Assembly (NCBI RefSeq): GCF_001746365.1
Contig: NZ_MJAJ01000003.1
Span: 2,251 to 66,250, forward strand
Source of the DNA: Streptomyces sp. LUP30
GTDB taxonomy: Bacteria > Actinomycetota > Actinomycetes > Streptomycetales > Streptomycetaceae
DNA: 64,000 nucleotides
Direction of reading: 5' to 3'
Part shown: piece by piece, positions 58,895-64,000 of the stretch
How positions within the stretch are numbered: the stretch's first letter is position 1
How the letters are laid out: every line of letters begins with the position of its first letter
Program-made: the position numbers and the translations under genes
The notes under the pieces: generated by a model
What the model saw: only the letters and a program-made list of their open reading frames with translations
Told to the model about the DNA's origin: nothing
Databases searched by the model: none

Positions 58895-59833
58895 GTGAGC
58901 AGCGCACCCCCCGCCCCCCGCGTCATCGCCGTCGTCGGACCGACCGCGGCCGGAAAGTCCGATCTGGGCGTTTTTCTGGCCCGGCGGCTCGGCGGCGAGG
59001 TCGTCAACGCCGACTCCATGCAGCTCTACCGAGGGATGGACATCGGCACCGCCAAACTGACGCCCGAGGAGCGCGCCGGAGTCCCGCACCACCTCCTGGA
59101 CGTCTGGGACGTCACCGTCACCGCCTCCGTCGCCGAGTACCAGCGGCTGGCGCGCGAGCGGATCGACGCACTGCTCGCCGAGGGACGCTGGCCGGTCCTC
59201 GTCGGCGGCTCCGGTCTGTACGTCCGCGGCGCCGTCGACAACCTGGAGTTCCCCGGCACCGACCCCGAGGTGCGCGCCAGGCTGGAGGAGGAGCTCACGC
59301 TGCGCGGGTCGGGCGCGCTGCACGCCCGGCTGGCCGCCGCCGACCCCGAGGCCGCGCAGGCGATCCTGCCCGGCAACGGCCGCCGCATCGTCCGCGCCCT
59401 CGAAGTGATCGAGATCACCGGCAAGCCCTTCACCGCCAACCTGCCCGGCCATGACTCCGTCTACGACACCGTCCAGATCGGGGTCGACGTGGCGCGTCCC
59501 GAACTCGACGAGCGCATCGCCCGCCGCGTCGACCGGATGTGGGACGCGGGACTCGTGGACGAGGTCCGCGCGCTGGAGGCGCAGGGCCTGCGCGAAGGGC
59601 GCACGGCGTCCCGCGCGCTCGGATACCAGCAGATCCTCGCGGCCCTGGCCGGTGAGTGCACCGAGGGCGAGGCGCGCGCGGAGACCGTGCGTGCCACCAA
59701 GCGCTTCGCGCGCCGTCAGGATTCGTGGTTCAGGCGCGATCCGCGGGTGCACTGGTTGAGTGGGGCTGCGGCTGACGTCGCGGAACTTCCCGAGCTCGCG
59801 CTGGCGTTGGTCGAGCGACCGGTCACAGCCTGA
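58895..59833 (+). CDS. miaA: tRNA dimethylallyltransferase MiaA
   Basis: A 312-residue enzyme that isopentenylates A37 of tRNAs reading U-starting codons, the step before MiaB. P-loop GPTAAGKSDL (~16-25), DSMQLYRGMDIGTAK, GGSGLYVRGAVD and the C-terminal RFARRQDSWFRRDPRVHW are all present. The GTG at 58895 follows GAGACT (58883-58888) by 6 nt and lacks a binding site; a leaderless mRNA is likely. Confidence 0.95.
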   Translation: MSSAPPAPRVIAVVGPTAAGKSDLGVFLARRLGGEVVNADSMQLYRGMDIGTAKLTPEERAGVPHHLLDVWDVTVTASVAEYQRLARERIDALLAEGRWPVLVGGSGLYVRGAVDNLEFPGTDPEVRARLEEELTLRGSGALHARLAAADPEAAQAILPGNGRRIVRALEVIEITGKPFTANLPGHDSVYDTVQIGVDVARPELDERIARRVDRMWDAGLVDEVRALEAQGLREGRTASRALGYQQILAALAGECTEGEARAETVRATKRFARRQDSWFRRDPRVHWLSGAAADVAELPELALALVERPVTA

Positions 59834-59941
59834 TCACGTCATGGCATCGGGACGCCCAGGCCGTCATCCGGGCCTCCGACGGCGTGCCATCATCGAGCTT
59901 CGATCGACCAAGTGGAGTCCGAGTTGGGAGGGCGCGTGGCG

Positions 59942-60451
59942 ATGGAGGCCGGCCCTCGCGACACCGCACAAGGCACCGAGCACCGCATCACCGGCAGCGG
60001 TGAACCGGAGCCCGGTGAGTTCCGTCTGAGCCCGGACGGGCCGGACGAGGACGACACCCAGGGCGGTGTGACCGACGACGGTCCCGAGCCCGAGGAGATG
60101 TTCGCGAGCGGTCCCGAGGTCGAGGTCGAGCTGCGCCCGCAGCGTCGGCTGCGGATCTGGCAGCTCGCGCCCATCGTGGCCCTGGCCGCGATCGGCTCCC
60201 TGATGTTCGCCTTCCCGCTCGCCTTCGACTTCGGCGACAGCGGGGCCATGATCGCCATGCTGGGGCTGCTGATCTGCTCCTGCGCGGCCGGCTGGGGGAT
60301 GATGGCCGCCCGCCGCGTCGGTTACACGTGGCCCGGCCTGCCCGCGCGCGGCTCCGGGCGCCGGCCCGACTGGCGGGTCGCCATCGCCTACGTCGTGATG
60401 GTCGCCGCGGTGGTGGCCCTGGCGGTCTGGCGGGTCGCCCGGCTCCGCTGA
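59942..60451 (+). CDS. Membrane protein of unknown function upstream of dapF
   Basis: 169 residues: an acidic, disordered N-terminal ~75 residues followed by about three helices (~78-97 LAPIVALAAIGSLMFAFPLA; ~103-125; ~140-160 VAIAYVVMVAAVVALAVW). No named family identified; conserved position before dapF suggests a real gene. The ATG at 59942 has GGGAGG 9 nt upstream; GTGs at 59912 and 59936 are less well placed. Confidence 0.75.
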   Translation: MEAGPRDTAQGTEHRITGSGEPEPGEFRLSPDGPDEDDTQGGVTDDGPEPEEMFASGPEVEVELRPQRRLRIWQLAPIVALAAIGSLMFAFPLAFDFGDSGAMIAMLGLLICSCAAGWGMMAARRVGYTWPGLPARGSGRRPDWRVAIAYVVMVAAVVALAVWRVARLR

Positions 60452-60515
60452 GCCGCCCGCACACGGGTGGCGGCCGGCTGCTCCGCGGCCCGGACCCGGT
60501 GTCGTGGCCACCCCG

Positions 60516-60521
60516 TACGAT
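60516..60521 (+). promoter_or_regulatory. Predicted -10 element of leaderless dapF
   Basis: TACGAT (60516-60521) followed by 6 nt and ATG (60528). A partial TTGTC-like element (GTGTCGTGG, 6/9) upstream is not convincing. Confidence 0.5.
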
Positions 60522-60527
60522 CGAGGG

Positions 60528-61397
60528 ATGAGCACTCGGATCGCCTTCCTCAAGGGACACGGTACCGAGAACGACTTCGTGATCGTTCCGGACCCCGACA
60601 ACGCCGTCGACCTCCCGCCGGCCGCCGTCGCCGCCCTGTGCGACCGACGCGCGGGCATCGGCGGTGACGGTCTGCTGCACGTCGTGCGGTCCGCCGCGCA
60701 CCCCGAGGCGAAGGAGATGGCGGACCGGGCGGAGTGGTTCATGGACTACCGCAACGGCGACGGCTCCATCGCCGAGATGTGCGGCAACGGGGTCCGCGTC
60801 TTCGCCCGCTATCTCCAGCACGCCGGCCTCGTCTCCGAGGGCGATCTGACGGTCGCCACGCGCGCGGGCGTCAAGCGCGTGCACCTCGCCAAGGACGGCG
60901 ACGTCACCGTCGGCATGGGCAGGGCGCTCCTCCCCGAGGGGGACGTCACGGTGAGCGTCGGCGAGCGCAGCTGGCCCGCGCGCAACGTCAACATGGGCAA
61001 CCCGCACGCCGTCGCCTTCGTCGACGACCTCGCCCACGCGGGCGATCTGCACGCGCCGCCGCCCTTCAGCCCGGCCTCCGCCTACCCTGACGGGGTCAAC
61101 GTGGAGTTCGTGGTGGACCGCGGCCCGCGCCACGTGGCCCTGCGTGTGCACGAGCGCGGGTCCGGCGAGACCCGTTCGTGCGGCACGGGCGCGTGCGCCG
61201 TCGCCGTGGCGGCCGCGCGCAGGGACGGCGCCGACCCGGCGCTCACCGGGACGCCGGCCACGTACACGGTCGACGTGCCGGGCGGACGCCTGGTGATCAT
61301 CGAACTGCCGGACGGCGAGATCGAGATGACCGGCCCCGCAGTGATCGTCGCCACAGGGGAGATCGAGTCCGAGTGGCTGGAAACAGCCGGCCTCTGA
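60528..61397 (+). CDS. dapF: Diaminopimelate epimerase DapF
   Basis: A 289-residue PLP-independent epimerase that converts LL- to meso-diaminopimelate. Streptomyces walls contain LL-DAP, so here it mainly feeds lysine synthesis. The two catalytic cysteines are in EMCGNGVRVF and RSCGTGACAV, and the substrate loops GTENDFVIV and NMGNPHAVAFVDD are present. Start placed by the -10 element 6 nt upstream. An in-frame GTG 24 nt earlier lies before the promoter. Confidence 0.95.
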   Translation: MSTRIAFLKGHGTENDFVIVPDPDNAVDLPPAAVAALCDRRAGIGGDGLLHVVRSAAHPEAKEMADRAEWFMDYRNGDGSIAEMCGNGVRVFARYLQHAGLVSEGDLTVATRAGVKRVHLAKDGDVTVGMGRALLPEGDVTVSVGERSWPARNVNMGNPHAVAFVDDLAHAGDLHAPPPFSPASAYPDGVNVEFVVDRGPRHVALRVHERGSGETRSCGTGACAVAVAAARRDGADPALTGTPATYTVDVPGGRLVIIELPDGEIEMTGPAVIVATGEIESEWLETAGL

Positions 61398-61697
61398 GGT
61401 GAGCCGGACTTCATATCGGAGGCCGGGCCGCCCCGGAGGCGCGCATGATCAACCCCGATTGGCGGGCCGGGGGTTCGAATGCGCGACCGGCACCAGGACG
61501 GGTGGCTCAAAACCGTAAACCCGCCATCCGTCGCTCGAATGGGTGATCCGTTTCACGCTCGGCGAGAGGCGGTCGGTCCCGCGTGGTGGGCTCGGTAGCA
61601 TCAAGCACCGGCCCGGACGGGGGACCGTTCACCAGTCCCCTGAGCCGTGTCCGCCCTGGGACACCCCGTCCGCCGGTCCACGCAGCCGGAGGTGCCC
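61398..61697. other. 300-bp gene-free region between dapF and rshA
   Basis: No credible ORF or RNA gene. GGGGGTTCGAATGCG (~61468-61482) resembles a tRNA T-arm but no acceptor or anticodon stem can be built around it. A GGAGG at 61687-61692 is the rshA binding site. Confidence 0.6.
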
Positions 61698-63887
61698 ATG
61701 AGTGCGGAGGCCACGAACCCTGCGACCCCAGGCCCGGTAGCGCCGGCCACGCCCCGCAGGCGCAGCCGTCCCCGGATCGATCTGCGCCGCCTGGTCGGCG
61801 CCGCACTGCTCGGCCCCGCCTCCCGCGGCCGGCTCCCGGACGCGATCGGCCACGTCGTGGAGGTCCACCGCGCCCACCACCCCGACGCCGACCTCGAAAC
61901 CCTGCGCCGCGCCTATGTCCTCGCCGAGTCCTCGCACCGCGGCCAGATGCGCAAGAGCGGCGAGCCCTACATCACCCACCCGCTCGCCGTGACCCTGATC
62001 CTCGCCGAACTCGGCGCGGAGACCACGACCCTGACCGCCTCGCTGCTCCACGACACCGTCGAGGACACCGATGTGACGCTCGACCAGGTCGGGGAGCAGT
62101 TCGGCGCCGAGGTGCGCTATCTCGTCGACGGCGTCACCAAGTTGGAGAAGGTCGACTACGGCGCGGCCGCCGAGCCCGAGACCTTCCGCAAGATGCTCGT
62201 CGCCACCGGCAACGACGTCCGCGTGATGTCGATCAAGCTCGCCGACCGGCTGCACAACATGCGCACCCTGGGCGTGATGCGCCCCGAGAAACAGGAGCGC
62301 ATCGCCAAGGTCACCCGGGACGTCCTCATCCCGCTCGCCGAGCGTCTCGGCGTCCAGGCCCTCAAGACCGAGCTGGAAGACCTCGTCTTCGCGATCCTGC
62401 ACCCCGAGGAGTACGAGCACACCCGCGAGCTCGTCGTCGAGAACGCGTCCCGCGCGTACGACCCCCTCGCGGAGTTCGCCGACACGATGCGAGCGATCCT
62501 GCGCGACGCCGGCATCCAGGCCGAAGTCCTCATCCGCCCCCGGCACTTCGTCTCCGTGCACCGCTTCTCCCGCAAGCGCGGCCGGATGCGCGGCTCCGAC
62601 TTCGGCCGCCTGCTGGTGCTGGTGAACGAGGACGCCGACTGTTACGCCGTCCTGGGCGAGCTGCACACCTGTATGACGCCGGTGGTCTCGGAGTTCAAGG
62701 ACTTCATCGCCGTCCCCAAGTTCAACCTGTACCAGTCGCTGCACACCGCGGTCGCCCGCGAGGACGGCCAGGTCGCCGAAGTCCTCATCCGCACCCACCA
62801 GATGCACAAGGTGGCGGAGGCCGGCGTCGTGGCGCTCGGCAATCCCTACCCGGCTCCCTCCGAGGAGCAGGCCCGGGAACGGGCCGCGGCGGCCGACGAG
62901 GAGCGTGTCGACCCGACGCGGCCCGGCTGGCTCTCCCGTCTCCTGGACTGGCAGGAGGCCGCGCCCGACCCGGACACCTTCTGGTCCACCCTGCGCGAGG
63001 ACCTCGCGCAGGACCGAGAGATCACCGTCTTCCGCCCGGACGGCGGCACGCTCGGCCTGCCCGAGGGCGCGACCTGCGTCGACGCGGCGTACGCGCAGTA
63101 CGGCGAGGACGCCCACGCCTGCATCGGCGCCCGGGTGAACGGCCGTCTGGCGACCCTCAGCACCGTTCTGCGGGACGGCGACACCGTCCAGCTCCTCATG
63201 GGCCAGGACCCGGCCTCGGAGCCGTCCAGGGAGTGGCTGGAGCACGCCCACACCCCGGCCGCCCGGATCGCCATCCAGCGATGGCTGGCGACGCACCCCG
63301 CCCCGGCCGAGCCGGAGGATCCCGCACCGGCGGGGGACCCGGAGGCCGCCAAGGCCGCCGAGGCGACCGCCCGGTCCGCGGCCGACCCCTTCGGAGCCGA
63401 CGTGCCCGCCGAGCGCCCCGGAGCCGCCGTCACGGTGGTCGACCGGCCCGACGCCACCGTGCGGCTCGCCGGGTGCTGCACGCCCGTACCGCTCGACGAC
63501 ATCACCGGGTTCCTGGTGCGCGGGGGAGTGGTCACCGTGCACCGCGCGGAATGCGACGCCGTGGGGCGCATGGCGAGCGCGGGGCGCGAAGAGGCCGACG
63601 TGCGCTGGGGCGACACCACCGGCTGCCGGGTCACCCTGGTCGCCGAATCGTTCGGCCGGGCCCATCTGCTCGCCGACCTCACCGAGGCGATGGCCCTGGA
63701 AGGCGCCGAGATCGTCTCCGCGACCGTCGAGCCCCCGAGCCAGCAGCGAGTACGTCACAGGTACACCGTCCAGCTTCCCGACGCCGCCCACCTGCCGGCC
63801 CTCATGCGGGCCATGCGCAACGTGCCGGGCGTGTACGACGTGGACCGCGCGCAGCACCACGCGCAGACCTCGGCCGAACCGGCGTAG
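61698..63887 (+). CDS. rshA: RelA/SpoT-family protein RshA
   Basis: A 729-residue RSH protein. The N-terminal HD hydrolase (~60-210) retains RKSGEPYITHP and SLLHDTVEDTD with the metal HD pair. The synthetase domain (~245-390) is recognisable (RPRHFVSVHRFSRKRG, CYAVLGELH, EFKDFIAVPKFNLYQSLHTA, EVLIRTHQM) but differs from standard RelA at several motif positions (S-V-H-R for S-I-Y-K, LLVLV for AVRVL, LIRT for QIRT), so (p)ppGpp synthesis may be weak. TGS (~440-500), the zinc-finger CCTPVP and ACT (~655-729) follow. It is the second Streptomyces RSH besides RelA. The ATG at 61698 follows GGAGG by 5 nt; an upstream GTG at 61647 lacks one. Confidence 0.93.
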   Translation: MSAEATNPATPGPVAPATPRRRSRPRIDLRRLVGAALLGPASRGRLPDAIGHVVEVHRAHHPDADLETLRRAYVLAESSHRGQMRKSGEPYITHPLAVTLILAELGAETTTLTASLLHDTVEDTDVTLDQVGEQFGAEVRYLVDGVTKLEKVDYGAAAEPETFRKMLVATGNDVRVMSIKLADRLHNMRTLGVMRPEKQERIAKVTRDVLIPLAERLGVQALKTELEDLVFAILHPEEYEHTRELVVENASRAYDPLAEFADTMRAILRDAGIQAEVLIRPRHFVSVHRFSRKRGRMRGSDFGRLLVLVNEDADCYAVLGELHTCMTPVVSEFKDFIAVPKFNLYQSLHTAVAREDGQVAEVLIRTHQMHKVAEAGVVALGNPYPAPSEEQARERAAAADEERVDPTRPGWLSRLLDWQEAAPDPDTFWSTLREDLAQDREITVFRPDGGTLGLPEGATCVDAAYAQYGEDAHACIGARVNGRLATLSTVLRDGDTVQLLMGQDPASEPSREWLEHAHTPAARIAIQRWLATHPAPAEPEDPAPAGDPEAAKAAEATARSAADPFGADVPAERPGAAVTVVDRPDATVRLAGCCTPVPLDDITGFLVRGGVVTVHRAECDAVGRMASAGREEADVRWGDTTGCRVTLVAESFGRAHLLADLTEAMALEGAEIVSATVEPPSQQRVRHRYTVQLPDAAHLPALMRAMRNVPGVYDVDRAQHHAQTSAEPA

Positions 63888-64000
63888 GGCACACCCCGCG
63901 CGCGGGGTGCGCGCGTCGCGGCGCCGTTCTCCCGAGTTCGCCCGGGTCGGCCCGGTTTCTCCTGGGCGTCCGCTCACGCGCGCGGGCGCCATCCGTTCGG

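Noticed and set aside
58714..59019. Upstream extension of the small acidic minus-strand gene
   Set aside because: Would overlap the miaA start, and a well-placed ATG with GGAG exists at 58713.
60499..60521. PafBC-type element upstream of dapF
   Set aside because: GTGTCGTGG matches TTGTCRGTG at 6 of 9 positions only.
61465..61510. tRNA-like T-arm (GGGGGTTCGAATG)
   Set aside because: No acceptor, D-arm or anticodon stem can be formed around it.

Overview
This is a high-GC actinobacterial chromosome segment, almost certainly from a Streptomyces. The evidence is third-position GC saturation, frequent GTG/TTG starts, many ATGA/GTGA start-stop overlaps, many apparently leaderless genes, and a gene order I recognise from the Streptomyces coelicolor region around osaA, ftsK, recA, gluABCD, miaB and dapF. 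The same core (ftsK, pgsA, clgR, a DUF3046 gene, recA, recX, miaB, miaA, dapF) is also clustered in mycobacteria, so most of the window is conserved backbone. Locus names quoted from memory are family knowledge, not search results.

Layout. 1-1060: 3' end of a 23S rRNA gene with a 64-bp tandem duplication at its end, a 5S rRNA and a strong terminator. 1076-1975: a 5'-truncated, internally deleted aminotransferase remnant and tRNA-Thr(GGT). 1989-11529: a multi-domain SpoIIE-type phosphatase on the minus strand, the giant hybrid kinase OsaA with ten 276-bp HAMP repeats, and its response regulator OsaB (osmoadaptation). 11692-20174: ftsK, a RodZ-like HTH membrane protein, rimO, pgsA, cinA, clgR, a Dps protein and a small membrane protein. 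20257-27271 (minus): a short-chain dehydrogenase, the DNA glycosylase Nei2 and the helicase Lhr. 27481-32977: an AraC regulator with AzlC/AzlD exporters, an alpha-toroid protein, DUF3046, an AI-2E transporter and a membrane protein. 33544-34887: an orphan DUF4157 protein with an HELTH zincin motif, the clearest accessory gene. 35427-37539: recA-recX with two promoters. 37632-44203: a short repeat array, an ArsR-like regulator with an FtsX-type permease, rhodanese plus cysteine dioxygenase preceded by a cysteine-rich leader peptide, and an FAD monooxygenase. 44381-51210: the glutamate uptake operon gluABCD (minus), the divergent gluR-gluK two-component system and a TAXI binding protein. 51308-63887: a MazG-like protein, a KefB/TrkA-C antiporter pair, a NarL-type two-component system, miaB, an extradiol dioxygenase-like gene, two small genes, miaA, a membrane protein, dapF and rshA.

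How the genes work together. DNA-damage functions are concentrated here (recA, recX, nei2, lhr, a MazG-like enzyme, clgR). Five start regions (rimO, lhr, the AI-2E transporter, recA and the MazG-like gene) carry the two-part TTGTCRGTG-N8-xANNNT architecture of the LexA-independent PafBC/RecA-NDp promoter, with a separate LexA-type promoter upstream of recA. Stress signalling (SpoIIE-like phosphatase, OsaAB, ClgR, RshA) and amino-acid sensing (GluRK with GluABCD and the TAXI protein, the Cys leader ahead of cysteine dioxygenase) are the other themes. More than a dozen genes have a -10-like hexamer exactly 6 or 7 nt before the start codon, which predicts leaderless mRNAs and was used to choose several starts.

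Most novel to my eye: the cysteine-rich uORF ahead of cysteine dioxygenase, the cluster of PafBC-type promoters (including lhr, MazG-like, AI-2E and rimO), the orphan DUF4157 protein with an unrecognised C-terminal domain, and two short sequence motifs each shared by two distant regulatory regions.
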